A stretch of DNA of 64,000 nucleotides, taken from Thozetella sp. PMI_491 (lineage: Eukaryota > Ascomycota > Sordariomycetes > Chaetosphaeriales > Chaetosphaeriaceae). Positions 45,231 through 58,306 of this stretch are shown here, in pieces. The stretch's first letter is position 1. Each line of letters opens with the position of its first letter. The position numbers were made by a program, and so were the translations under genes. The notes below the pieces were generated by a model. That model did no database searches and was not told the DNA's origin. It saw only the letters and a list, made by a program, of their open reading frames with translations. Location of the stretch: positions 124,001 through 188,000 of the forward strand of contig MU270035.1 of NCBI GenBank assembly GCA_021432635.1. Reading direction: 5' to 3'.

Positions 45231-47265
45231 TATGGAATTAGAAGCTCCCGTTAGAGCTGTGGACGAGAAGGTAACAGACGGCACTAGCTACCTGGGCGAA
45301 TAAGATTACGAATGCGAGTGGAAGGGTCCAGACAAGGGGATGACGAAGCTATTATATACACCTGCATAGTCCTGGACCCAGGTATTCTGGTCCGCGCCTG
45401 GATCTCCTCCCGGGTATCTGGGAGCCGAGGGACAGGGAACAAGGGGAGGGAGGAAGATGAGCTCGGCAGCCGCGGCCGGCTCTGAGACGGGATTCTCATC
45501 AGTGACGATGGCGTCCTCGACAGCTGCGGGCAATGTGGGCGGCGGCAAAAGACATCGGCAGACAAATACGTTCCTGCATGACGAGCCACAGGAGAGGGGA
45601 GGTCATGACGGACGAACTGCCGGCTGAAGCGCCGCTGCCCATCCCGAGTGGATCGCACCAAGCCCTCGTCGTATGCCGACGAGCAGGTTGCCCACTGGAG
45701 AAGGACGGGCATATTAGAGATTCTTGGTATTTCCATATCCTGGCGGGTATCTCGGGGCCCGATGGGGGAGGCGGACAACCTGCACGGACATAGCACTTGG
45801 CCCGAGTCGACTTCATGCCAGGCGATTCTGGCGACTCAGATGCTCGAGACACTCTCTGGCTGCAATCTGAGCCGGCCCTCTTTGTCTCGAGTTCCCGCCG
45901 CTATATTCATCCTCAGCTTCTTCGGCCGAGCTCGCCTCCCCATCAACATACCAGACCTGGAGGGGATGAGCGAGCCCCAGCGGCGCGGCAGACCCACCCG
46001 AGCTAGAGTCCATCCATGGCTAGACTACCTGGGCGGCGGGACGTGGCTGCCACGTCCCTGCCGCGCTGAGTATAGAGATAGCTACTGCGCCACGGACAGA
46101 GACCGGGTAATAGAGAATCGTGCTTGGCGAGTACCCGACATGCCGGTTAAGTGTGGTTGATATCATTATCGGCTCAGTCGGTTCTGTGGCACGTCCCGCC
46201 AGTTCGTCGAGCCGCGCTGGGCTTGCACCCGCTACCCTGTCTCTGGGTATCGGCCTGGGCGGCCGGGGAGAAGCCACAAGAGTGAAGGCTCGCCTCCAAG
46301 CGCTTGGCGGACGGTAGTTGGGGTCCATCTCGGGCGCGAGAGCGAACTTGCACCCGGGCTCATCGCGGCCTGTGTGTTGCCCGTAGGACCTCTCAAGCGC
46401 GGGATCTAGGGCGACGGCCTATAATTTGTCAGGCCTCCCCTCCTCCCCACCCGCCCTGTCCGTCGCACAAGCATATATGCGATTCCATGATGGCAGGCCA
46501 ACAGCAGCCAACCATAGACAGACTGCGTTATTGCCTTGTATGCGCCCGATCTGATCGACTTTGACCATCGAAGCCTGACGTCGCCACGGATTGGAGGCAC
46601 CCCTGGTCGATAGAGCTGGAAGCAGGGGTCTCCAGCGAAGGGGTGCCAAACGACGACGCCTACCGTCGCTATTTACGGGAGCGAATCGCTTGGGCCCGGG
46701 CGTGAGGTAAGCGAGGAAAAATCGCCGACCGAAACGATGAGGCGGCCCGCCGGGTAGCACTAGGCGGTATGACACAGACACAGACACACACATACACGCG
46801 GCTATAGGTTTGTCCGCCCGAGGGCGCGAAAGCGGCAACGACGAGTAAGAATAGCCTGGAGTGCGCTGCTGGTATGCTGCCGCCTCCCGTTGACGCAGGG
46901 AAGAGGGTCTATCCTAGTCTCCCCTTCCTCTCAAGATGTCGGGCCGCCCAGACAGATTAACGATGAGCCGACAAGATACCTTAACCGAAACCGAGAAGCG
47001 AGGCGAATAGAAATCCATTCCAACCGACCTAGGCTCCTATCTGTGTAATTAGATGACGTGCCTTGGAGCTAATATTTTTGGGAAAGCGACGATCAAAGAC
47101 CGTACGACCGGGCCGGGTTCCTAAACGCCTGACCGTGATGCCGAGACCTAAATAATAATAACAACAAGCGAACTCAAGCATCATATCGAATCGTCAAGCA
47201 TATCGTGAACGTGTCGCACCTTGCCCTCCGGCCCGCTTTCTCTTGCACCCGTTGTTCCTCGGTAA
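45231..47265. other. 2 kb intergenic region
   Basis: It includes the GH45 promoter. Minus-strand open frames at 45306-45548 and 45813-46013 have a partly protein-like composition, but no domain or consistent splice model was found. Nothing else is supported. Confidence 0.45.
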
Positions 47266-49408
47266 CTACGAGCGGGCCTCACTTGGGCCGCCCCCGTCCT
47301 TCACGACTGCGCTGTGCAGTGCCTCGATCAGCTCTTTCAGTTGCGCTACCTCCGCCCGAAGCTTTTGGACCTCGATAGTTGCGGCATCCACTTCGAGATT
47401 GCTCTTCGAATCTTCGACGACCTTGCTCCACCCATCACCTTCGAAGTCGAGCTCCTCGTTCATCTGCTCCCACTCCTCAATGGTGTCGTCGTCTTCTTCC
47501 CCTCGCGAGCGGTTGTAGCAGATCTCTGCCGCCGCCCGCGTCTCAAAGTACGCGGCTACCACGAGGAGAGGAGAGTAAATGGTAGCCATGACAATGTCGC
47601 TGGAGTTGAACATCAGTACTAGTGCCTGGCGGGAGAACGGGAGACGGCTTACTTGATCCGTTCGTAGAGCTTCTTCTGCATCCACCATTCCAACGGCAAC
47701 GCAAGCAAAAAGATTTCAATGAGGTTGAATGGCGCAATGAAGACGTTCTCATCAGGAGCTCGAACAAACTGCATCGTCTTCTGTGCGAAGAGTGCCAGGT
47801 ATTCGTCAGTGGCGTTTTCATAGATGTCCTCGTAGGCCGAGTTATACAAGGCAATAAGGATGTTGAGGAGGACAACCTAGTAGGCCTGATCAGCACGTGT
47901 GAACTATGGCTGTGGAGCGCTCTCGTAACTCACCATAACAATGAAGGTAAAAATATAGTATAGGATAAGCCCAAAGGGGTGCTGGAACCGCTCAAAGCCG
48001 TTAAAGTCGGGGCTCTGCATCAGCGCGTTGGCCATGGACTGGATGATGAACACTGTGTCGCCCGCCACCTGATCGTCGGCATAATCTAGGCCGATAAAAG
48101 ACTGCAGGAAACCGATGATGATGACGATTAGCAAGGCGAAGAAGATGATGGACTCCTTCATCATGACCTTCAAAACGACTAGCATGGCGCCGAAGAAGCG
48201 CAGGCTGTCGAGATACAACATCAGTCGTATCCAGAACATTGGGGCGCTGACGGCTAGGAAGTTGTAGCTCAGCTCATTGAACTTGTGCCGCACACCATCC
48301 GAATCATCCACATGGTGACCGAGAGCGATGAACCTTAGGACCAGGCTCACGGTAAGGAGACTGTAGAGACAGAGGTTGAACACATTCCAGAAGCCGAGGA
48401 TGTGGTATCCGGCCTTCCAGAACTTGGTGATTTCGTCAAAGAGGAAGCCGAAAGTAAAGGCATACAGCAGGCCTTCGACGATGTCGATGTCTCCGAACTG
48501 GTTGACCGTGTTGATGGCGCCCGTGTAGAGGCCGAGGTAGATGAACGAGATGAGAATCTGCGCCATGTTCTGGTACATGGGGACCCTCATGCGGTCGGGA
48601 TCCAGGTGGACCGTGTACGACGTGCTGTTCCGGTCCTTGTAGTCGACAAAGTTGGATGGGTCGTTCTCATCCTGCACCAACCAGCCTTTCCATAGATAAC
48701 TAATACACTTTTGGTAGCCCGACGAACCGATGACGCGCAGGGCGTGTAGGTCAACCGCCTTCTCGATGACGTTGGCGGGCGGCGTAGGGTTCCCATCGAT
48801 CATGACGGAATATCGCTTGAGAAGAACCGAGTGAAGGAGGTATTTTGTGTCCTCCTCATTCTCGATGCTAGGGGAGAAGCATTAGTAACTGGCAGCAAAG
48901 GGACGCCCCAAGGACCACTAACATCGCCTTCGCAATCACTTCGCACGCGACAGCGCGGCACTCGTGCAGGTCGGCATCCCACAGCTCGACGAGCGCCTGG
49001 TGCTTCCACCAACGCTTGTTCACCAGCAGGCAAAAGACTACGCACGCGCGATGGCTCTTCCCACCCGCCTCCCTGGCCGCCTGGAGCACCTTCTTGGTGA
49101 TAATCTTGCTGTGAGGCTGCGTGATTTGCCCCGGCTCGAGCTCGCACGGGACGCACTCCTCGATCAGGTGCCGCAGCCGGAGGGCGACCTTGGTGACTTC
49201 CGGGGCGGGGATGGCCGACTCAACATAATCTTCGCGGTAGGCCGGGAGCACTAGCCAGGGTGGAGGGTGGTTAGTACACATCCGATACGAAATAGTCCGG
49301 AGGCGAGAGCTCACGACGACGCCGTTCGTGCCACCAGTGGTGATCCGAGTGGCTCGGGTGCGAATCCCAGCCCAGAAAATGCCTCCAATTGAACCGTCCA
49401 CGAGCCAT
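47266..49408 (-). CDS. YVC1: TRP-like vacuolar cation channel (Yvc1 family)
   Basis: Five exons (49408-49315, 49250-48923, 48867-47934, 47876-47653, 47599-47266) give 637 aa. A cytosolic N-terminal region (LPAYREDYVESAI, then LRLRHLIEECVPCELEPG, then IIENEEDTKYLLHSVLLKRYSVM) precedes six hydrophobic helices between about residues 240 and 450. They include MAQILISFIYLGLYTGAIN, FWKAGYHILGFWNVF and SIIFFALLIVIIIGFLQSF; the pore side reads QSMANALMQSPDF. After the last helix come LLNILIALYNSAYEDI and an acidic, coiled-coil C-terminus (EEDDDTIEEWEQ, LRAEVAQLKELIEAL). In yeast Yvc1 releases vacuolar calcium in response to stretch and calcium; the same role is inferred here. All four introns are short and keep phase. 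The start at 49408 has an in-frame alternative at 49507. Confidence 0.87.
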
Positions 49409-50618
49409 TATGTCTCGAACTTGGGTGAAGAGGGTGGTTTCTCGCCTAGAGGTGCTATGGCCGGCGGCTTCAACCGACGACAGCGCAGGGTGGAGGGGAA
49501 CGATCAATCGGATCTATCGCGGAGAACCACAGCACACTTGGCGTTGCCAGCTCGGCCTAAAGGAAGGGAGAAATGAGCTTTGGTAAGGCCGGAGAAAGCG
49601 CGTGCGTGGTTCAGGTGAAGGTTCCGACCGTTACTGGAACTGGGCGGGGTTTGGTTAAGAGCCCAGCACCGTCGGCGACGCAAGCCAGTTCCCAGTTTCA
49701 AAAGGAAATGTTGGTGTGGGTAGCCCGTGCGGCAGGGAATTGGGGAGCTCTAGCAAGGATCCCCGCCGATGTTGGAGAAGATGACGTCGGCGTGGAAGCG
49801 CGCTAGATAGCCGCCTATTACAGATCCACATGATTTACTATGATGACTTGATAGCAGCCCAGCAGCCCGGTCTAGACATTCCGCCATCCCAGAAGCAGGG
49901 CGGTACCTTAAACCTGGGAGCTTATCGCTCATTGGGGCAGCGGACAAGTTGCTCCAGGGCCCAATGATCAAAGAGAAGCCGGCCGGAGCCTGCGTCATCC
50001 TCCATGCACAATATTTCATAGTTGCACGCCTAGCAACGACGGGTACCTCAGGACGTCAATCTAACATGTATTACAACATATAAGAAGGTATCTCGCAATG
50101 TACGAAAAGTGACTCCTGACTACCCTATTGCCCGTCTCGCCAAGAGATCAAGACGAGAGATATCGAGACCGAAAGCAGGCTGCAAGCCGAAAAGGCATGC
50201 CCTCGAGCTCCTGATACCTCGTACGCCGTTCTGTTGCTTCCGAAGTAGATCCAACACCCTCCCTTCCTCGCGCCACCCTGTCCATGCACGCAGTTTCCGT
50301 CCAGCATCGTCGCCACGATGCCGCTTGGGTCAAGCCGGTAACAAGATAGAAAGCAGTCGCGAGCCGAAACGAAAGCCGGCCCCGAAAAGGACATCTCCAA
50401 GCATCGATGGTCCACTTCTGTCCTGGCAGGTCCGGGAGTGGATTAATCGAAAGAAACAAGTACCGAATAGAACAGACTCCAGCTCCCTCGCTAAGTATGA
50501 TACGATATTGAACACGATGCAAGGATGGTGCAAACCCTCCACTCGTAGAGAGGGAGAGAGAGATACGAGATCCGGAAACCACCGCACAAAGCTATCGGGT
50601 ACACATAGACTGCCGAGC
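49409..50618. other. 1.2 kb intergenic region
   Basis: Upstream flank of the channel gene and 3' flank of the AAA+ ATPase gene. No gene is recognised. The reverse complement of 50200-50600 is open but not protein-like. Confidence 0.45.
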
Positions 50619-53600
50619 TTAGAAGTAGCTTCGCATAGCATCTTGGTACCCGGTGCCTCCCTTGAGATCGCGGTCGAAGTTCATCTGTACGTCCAGCACC
50701 TGCTTGATGTGGCTCATAGAGAGCGGCTCGCCCTTATTGACGGCGAGGGCCTGGGCAGTGCGAACCGTGTTCTTGATCTGGCGGCCGTTGAGTTCGTGCC
50801 GCGACAGCGTGTTGTAGTCTTCCTCGGTGAACGGCATCAAGTCAATCTTCTCCAGCAAGCGCACCCGCTCGATGAAGATCTTGAAGATGGCCTTCTTGGC
50901 GCGGGTATCCAGGTTATCGTAGCGCAGCGCAATGTGGATACGGGACTGGAATGCGTCGTCGAAGGTCTGGCAGAGAAGAGTTAGAAAGGCGAGAGGGGTA
51001 GGGGAAGCGAGCAAGAGGGGTTTTACCTCGACCCGGTTGGTAGTTAGGAACAAGATGCCCTGGAAGTACTCCAGCTGTCGGAGGAAGATGCTGACGAGCG
51101 CGTTGCGATGGATGTCGTGCATGTTGCGCTTCTCGAGGAAGACATCGGCTTCGTCCAGGAGCAGGATGGCGCCCCAGGCGTGACAAATATCCAGTATCTT
51201 CTGTAGCTCAGCCTCGAGGAAGCGTGAGTCGGTACCGAGCTCGCCTGCCGACACCATATACAAGGGGCACTTGAGAAGCTCGCTAATGCCCTCGGCGGTG
51301 AGTGTCTTTCCGGTCCCTGGTGGACCATGGAGAACAGCTAGCATTATGTAAGTCACGATACATTCGACAAAGCAAAGTACAAGAGCAAAACTTACCGACA
51401 AGGCCCTTGCCCTTGCCTTGAATGACGTCGTCAATGCTCTCGGCGGCGTGATACTTGTGAGATTCCACGAGAGCCTGAGCATAGGTCAGCAATGAGGAAG
51501 GGGTGAGTTCCGTAGCATTGCGCATACCTTGACAATGTCCTTGGTCTTTGGTTCTAGTACCAGGGACTCGTACGCCTTCTCGTTCCACTGTATCTCTTTG
51601 ACTCCTGCAACGGTGAACTCGAGCCACAGTTTCTCCGCGAAAGCAAACCCGAGAACGACTGGAGACGCAATCAGATACTCCTCGTCCGTGAACTCGGGTG
51701 GGATCTTGTCCTCGTCTTCAGGATGGTTAGCCGCATCGTCGTCCTCTTGCTTTGCCGCCGCGTCGGCCTTGGACTCGTCCTTGCTGGGGACCTCGTCCAG
51801 TGTCTCCTTGCCACCCTTGTCTACCATCTTGGGCACGCGTACGAAGGTAACCTTGCCCTTGTCATCTTTGATGGCCTTTGTGACGAATTTGATCTTGTCC
51901 TCGTCGCGGATGAGGCGATCGGCTCCATCCTCGGAATCGGAACCGCAGCCGCAGCCATCATCAGAGGAGTCGTCGTCAGACAGGACGTCGTGGTCTTTGG
52001 GACGGACCAGGGAGATTGGGTAATTCGGGTTGATGCGGCGGTGGATGCTCGGGTCAATCATGATGCGGCCGTTGATGTTCACCTTGATGACCGACTTCTT
52101 CTTCTTGTAGTAGGCCATGCCGTGGTGACTCTTGTAATGCACACCGCTGAGCTGCACGAACTTCTTCCCCCGCTCGATAAGCTCCTCGCGGATCTGCGCC
52201 TCCTTCTTGTGATACTGGAGGGGATAGAGGCTCAAACTCGTGATCTTCCGTGCGCCTCGGAAGTCGCCAATCTCCTCGGCAATGCTGCCAAACCCGTGCT
52301 GCTTGCCATCATACTCAAAGTACTGTAGCCACGGTTTAGTCGGTCAGCGCTTAAGGGGGGAAATAGGTGGAGACACAAACCTTGCCCTCGATGTAGTAGT
52401 ACTCGCCCTTGATGATGCTGTAGTGCTTCTCCGCCATTTCAACCTTGAACACGCGTGGCTGGTCGTGCGAGCCGTAGGTAGACGTGAAGGCCAACGTATT
52501 AGGCTTCCAGAGCGCCCAGAGGAGCTCGAAGGTAATGAGGCCGTTCTCGAGCATGGGGTAGAGACTGTCAGAGTTAGTTCGCGTCACCACCGAGGAACAG
52601 GATAGACTGACCTGTTCTTGGTATCGGCATAGTCCTTGTCGATGTACTTTAGCAAGATCTTCAGATGCTTGCGTTTCATCTCGATTCGCTTCCGCTCCTT
52701 CTTGCGCTCATGCTTGTCGACCTTCGAAACCTTCGTTTTCTTGAGCTCCTTGTTGTGCTTGCGGAAATCTTCAAGGTACCTAACAATAGCATTAGCGCCT
52801 GGGGAAATAGGATGCAAGTGTAGACAAGGGGAGATGGCTTACAAGAAAAGCAGATTGGGGTCCAGCTTGGGTGTCTCTTCGACAAGGCTGACGCCCTTGA
52901 TGTTCCCCATCACATCCTGCAGGCACTCCCGAAGGAATTTGCTCTTGATGTCTACCACGGTCGCCTTGTACTTTCCTTCCCAGTCGAACGTCCGCCGGAC
53001 GTGGAACAGGAATTCGTCATACTGCGAATCGACCGCACCCTCTGCCGTGTCCTGGAGCTTATAGTTGTGGATCGTATTGTCCCAGACCTGGTCGACGCGC
53101 TTGAAGTCGAGCTTGCTGGCCTTGTGGCGCTTCTTCTTGTCTTTGTGCTGCTGCTTGCCGTCTAGGATTAGCGACGACGGGTCGACAAACTTGCGGCCGG
53201 GGCGAGCACCACGTGGCGGCCGTCCAGGTGGGGGCAGCCGGATGCTATGATGAGGGTGGTCATATATGGGCGGGACGATGCCGCCGCCGCCGCCGAACTG
53301 GTATTGGTTCCCCCCTTGCATCTGCTGCTGAAGTTGCAGCAGCTGGATCTGCTTGGTCAGGTCTTGCTGCCGCTGGTCTTCATCGTCGCTGGAGGACTCC
53401 AGAGTCTCGGTGGCATCGGTGGACTCCGAGTCGGACTCGGAGGCTGGTGGCGGAGACCGGATGGACTTCTTCTTCGCCTTGGTCTTCTTCTTGGACTTGT
53501 GGAGCCCGTGCTGCTTCTTGGTCACGCGCTTCTTCTTGACTTGGGACTCCGAATCACTATCTTCGGAATCAGACTCGGAAGAAGAGGCGCCGCTGTCGCT

Positions 53601-53849
53601 GTCGCCGTCACTACCCGAGGAAGAGTCGTCCGGCGGGGTGACATGCTTCTTGGGCTTCTTTTGCTTGCACTTGGTGGACTTCTTAGTGTCCTTCTTGGCC
53701 TTCTTCTTACCCTCGGCCCGGTCGTTTGTCTTGATATCGGGGTCAGCTGCTTTGGTAGTAGTCTCGACCGGCGCCTTCTCCTCGTTCTTGGTGGGAACAG
53801 CGGGGTTGTCCTCTCGGACTTCGGCGACCGTCTTGTCCTGGATGTCCAT
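50619..53849 (-). CDS. DUF7025-type AAA+ ATPase (complete)
   Basis: Seven exons (53849-52843, 52779-52612, 52564-52381, 52322-51528, 51474-51396, 51337-51027, 50966-50619) give 963 aa. Residues 1-240 are a disordered, strongly charged region with Lys-rich and Ser/Asp-rich blocks, then a Gln-rich and a Gly-rich patch. The DUF7025 region covers about 400-580 (ITFELLWALWKPN, YYIEGKYFEYDG, LYPLQYHKK, MIDPSIHRR), followed by EYLIASPVVLGFAF. The AAA+ core has Walker A GPPGTGKT (749-756), Walker B ILLLDEAD (802-809), sensor 1 LTTNR, an arginine-finger region FQSRIHIAL, and sensor 2 LNGRQIKN. All catalytic residues are intact. The Lys-rich blocks could act as nuclear localisation signals. The substrate is unknown. 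It is a paralogue of the truncated gene at 1-1371. Confidence 0.9.
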
Positions 53850-56800
53850 CTCCTAAGCTCGGGCGGACGAGGGCCGGGCAAGAATGTGGACGAGCGAGAT
53901 CGGAAGGGGTAACGGTGGGGAAGGTGTGACAAACGCGGGCGGGCCAGCTGTCACGGGAGGTGCTGGTGAGATCTGCGGGAAGAGCGAGATGGATTCGTTA
54001 GGCGCAGAGGAGAGCCGATCAAAATCGGGCAAGCTGGGGAGAGTTGTGATAGCTTCGGCTCGAGCGAGCGGCAAAGCCAAGGCACAAGAGGAAATCGGCC
54101 GCTGCGAAGGAGTCAGTGGTGGGCCAGGAATGTAAGTATGGATTTTGATGGGCTCTTGTGGCTTTCAGGTGGCAGATGCACCGAACCCGAGACCCTGCAC
54201 TGCTGCCCTCTTTGTCGTACAGGACAAGGGCGGCGGGCAGAGCCCGAGACATGCGTAAAGCCAATAATTTCAATAATTTGGAGCAAGCGATGGCCAGCCC
54301 TGGCGGCGCCAAGGGGGGAAGGATGCTGGCAAACTGAGGGGGACGGGGGGGGGGACAGTGCTCACCCTGGCCTGCGTCTGTGGTGCTGACTTGGTGCAGC
54401 TCAGGACGGTTTCCCAGGATCCTACTGGCGGCTCGTAGGCGATGTAATGCAGGGTGAAGTGGTGGGCGCCGAGTTTGCAGAAGTCGGTGAGAGAGGTCAA
54501 CCGAGAGACGGGAAAAGAGAGAGGAAGAAAAAGGAAAAGACGGCCGCAGCTGCGCTGCGCTGCACCTGCACCTGCAACTGCAGCGACGATAGAAGGGCGG
54601 GATGGGGCGGGAGCAACGAGCGGGACGCCTTCTCCTTTCCCGACACAATGGGAGCTCTGGAGCTATGGCCAGAAGGTCCAGGGAAGGTACGATAAGAGGT
54701 GATAACAGGGATCCCCAGAGTCAAGACGGCAGCGGCAGCGCGGGGCAATTTTGGGAGTGGCGGATCGGTGCTATCGGGGCTGAGCCAAGGCCCAAGGGTG
54801 GGTAATTTAGTCTCAACAACGAGTTCGTATGTGGAATAGACCGGTTGTCAACGGATCACCGCCGGGGACCATGTGACAGGCCTTTCCCTTCCTTGGTGAC
54901 TTTTATCCCGTCTTTTCCTTTCTGGCTACGTGTCCGGAACCAGTGGCGAGCAAGATACGGGTTGAACGAGACAAGACGTCTCGTTTGCTCGCGAGGGGGG
55001 GGATACGCTAACGGCACTTCCCGTATGGGGGGCGAGGAGGATCGCGGTAGGATGATGTGGACGACGAGGAGAGAGTTCACAAGGGCAGAAAGCAGTCTCA
55101 AAAAATGCCAGAGACGGCCAGGGGGAGGCGAGGCAGAGAGGCGCCTCCAGGTTCTTATACCTACGAGGCTCCGCCTAGTCCCTCGAATGTTCCGTGCCGT
55201 GGCTGAGGGGCGAGAAAGGGAACAAAAAAAAAGGAACTCTTCACCAGGCTGAGAGCGGGATGGGATGGCACGATGAGCTGGCCCGGGACGAATCCGATGG
55301 CAGACGAACGAGGGCGAGTCACTCGCCGACAGCCTCACTAACTACGACAGGGGAGTGGGGTGCCGCCCCCCTCCCTCCCCCAATTCCCAACCGCTTGGTC
55401 GCTTGGTCTGCCTGGCACCTAACGTTGGCGTGGGCCCTAGCGCTTGCCTCGGCCGCCGGCCGCCATTGCTTCGTCCAGTGAACGGCGACGCCGGCAGGGG
55501 AATTGGGGGGAGGGGGGGAAGGGGGGCGTCTAGCTAAGTGTTACAAGGCGGTGGTCTCTTTGCAACGTCCATAGATCGAGCAGGGTGGGTAGGTGGGTGC
55601 GAATGTAGCCCAGTCGAGCAACGGCGATACTTTTTTTGTGCGAATCTTGTTTTCGATTCCCGCCTCTTTGGCCAAGCTGCTTGCCTTTTGCAGGCTCGTC
55701 ATGTATAGCATCGGCTTTTCTTACATGCACATGCGGCGCAGTCGTCCCCATGCCGTGTGGTGCAGGCATATACCTACTTCTAGGCCGCTGCCCAGGCGCG
55801 CCGTTTGTCTGCATACATGTCATGGTACGCGGCACTCCATACCTAGGTTGTCTTCTTTATCGCTGTCTCGGGGAGATGCAGAGTCTGGCTGTGAGGAAGG
55901 AGGAAGAAGTGAATTCATTTTGGGAAGAGACTTGGACACCCCTCCCCCCCCCTTTCTTTCTGCAACGTTGTTCTTGCAGACGACCAGCCCGGCGCATGCG
56001 GCATCTCATACGGAAGAAAAATGCGGAGATGCCGCGTGCTGCATCCAGGCTCAGCCTCGTGGTTGCCTACCGTGCCTGGTGTTGCGGCTCTGGGCTCGAC
56101 GTAGGGCTAGGCAGGGGGGCCCCATAGGTCCGGCTGGGCCCTCTTTGATTGCGTCGTTGGTGCTATACAGTTTGTAGCCGAGCTCGAGTGTCGCGCAAGC
56201 GCCTGGGATGCCTAAAAGGCAACCAGAGACCACTGGCGGCTCGCCTGGTCTCCCTCTTCACCCCACTGGGGTGGGGACCCGCTGTCCCGACCCGTCGTCT
56301 CTAGTGGGGTGCGCGGGGAACAGAATCAGTCGCTTCGGCCAGGCCTCGTCTTAGCTCCTCCAGAGCCGTGAGGTGGCAGCCCCGTGGCACCGTGGCAGCT
56401 CAACGCGACTGCAGCCCGTCCTCTCGGCACGCCCCCCTCCCCACCCATTTGTCCTGCGATGCTGCGGAGATGCGATAATGCGATGATGCCCGGAGGAACT
56501 CAACGTGTCGTCTTTTTTCTTCAGTTTTTTTTTAGCCTGTCCTCCGCTGGAGCCGACTCATGGTTAGATGATACCACGCCGCCGCCTCCCATCCTTCATA
56601 GGACGCCCGTTATTGACCGGGACGGCTTCCGCGACTCACGGGTCAGCACTGCCGCCGGGGCCTTCAGCTCCCGGCAGTCGTTTTGTGCGCCATCTGTTGG
56701 GCCCGAAATGGACAGTTCGTGGGAAAAAGAGGTAGGCATTCCGGGGGCGGAATCACGGCCCCTAGCCGCGAAACCGGGGCCTCCCGATCATGCCATTTCG

Positions 56801-58306
56801 AGAAAGCTCCTCCCCTTCCCCTTCCCCTTCCCCTTCCCTTTCCCCGCCCAGCTTGCTCGACCACCAGCGCGAGCCTTTACCGCTACTCGCTTCCTATGCT
56901 CCCCACGCTCTCGTCGCGCTGACCGACTCCCCTGGACCACGCCCCAACGGGCAACGGCTAGCGGCATCGCTCCAGAGCTGCCACGCAGGGTCGAGCGACC
57001 CGGCCTAAGGCATGCACATGCGCCTCGTGCATAGCTCCCAACTTGGAGGGCGAGGGATATCCAGAGGATCCCGGCCTCTTGTCATTTCACCGACATACTG
57101 CATGTGACCCAGGATGGTTAGACGAGGCGGGATCTTGCGGGACTTGGAAGCCAATATTGGCCGACTTGGTTGGTACCTTTCAGCTGTCTTGGTCCTCGAG
57201 CCCGAGAGAGAACGAGAGAGATAGAGCGGGCTGCATCCATCTTGCCTCTCACAGCCGAGCAATCGCGCCGGCATGTCCAACGTTGCAGAGAGCTGGCGCC
57301 GCGACGCCAGGCGTCACCTCGCCCCCTCGCTTCCGTCCTATTACCGTGCGATGCGAAGGGATATAGAGAGAGGCGCATATGCTCTCACCGCCGGGTGACG
57401 CCTCCCGGGCACCACACACTTTTTCGGCTCTTTAAGGTTACACAACAACAAGGCGGAACAGGTTCCGTGAGCCCACCCAAGACCCCTGCACCTCAATCGG
57501 GCTCTCCTCCCCCTCCCCGGAATGGTCTCTTACAGCCATCTATGCTGCGCGACATATGCCCGAGAGCCGTCTAGCACAGACACCACGCACCGGGGAGATC
57601 AAGGACAGGCGTGATGAGGCTCTGAGCAGCGGGCGTGCCATTGCGCCTGTCGATCCGCCGAGACGCCCCGGCCAGGCTCCCAAGGACCGCCGCCATTGTT
57701 ACCGCTTTCGGGCGCCACAACAGCAGCACATATATCCACCTTGCCTATAGGCCCAATTGTGTGAGCAGGGCATTTGCAGCCTTGGTGTAACTGCAACGAG
57801 CTGATTAGCGCGAAACTAGAAGGGACCAAGGCAGTGAAGACATCTGGTCGGGACCGTTAGGGCTCACCACGGGGCCTCACGTGTAGGCGACGAACAGTCT
57901 CTGCTTCAGTGTAACAAGCACGGGTACATGCCACCTGAAACCGGCCTTATCGGATAGATCTGTCTCTCCAGAAGACGGGACTAGGCCAGAGGTTGCTCTG
58001 GCTCAGGAGTGTGGGTCAAAGTCGGCCCCGACGACGTCTGCTGATCCTCCGCTCAGACGGCCATGAGATCACGGTGCCGACTGCCGGGTCCGCATGGTTC
58101 TTGGTCGATAGATACGGCCAGCTCTCGTTTAACACAAACCACGACGTGGATGCTAGAGATACAGTAGATATGAGAGAAGGAGTTAGATAGCTTAGCGCAG
58201 CCCCATAGGTTCTTTTTCAGAGAGGGTATCATTATCTAGCTAATATGTGTGGTAGATAAGTTATGTACGGTTCCAGGCGTGCACCAGCAACTTCGGGTCT
58301 CAGGAA
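53850..58306. other. 4.4 kb GC-rich region without a recognisable gene
   Basis: It holds the AAA+ ATPase promoter at its left end. Overlapping open frames on both strands reflect GC content. Simple repeats occur (G-runs at 54345-54354 and 55503-55527, CCCCTT repeats near 56812). No exon structure or domain was found. Confidence 0.5.
56812..56845. repeat. CCCCTT hexamer microsatellite
   Basis: About five head-to-tail copies of CCCCTT, the last ones degenerate. The run lies in gene-free DNA. Confidence 0.8.

Noticed and set aside
45284-46013. Minus-strand frames upstream of the GH45 gene
   Set aside because: Composition is partly protein-like, but I found no domain, start or consistent introns.
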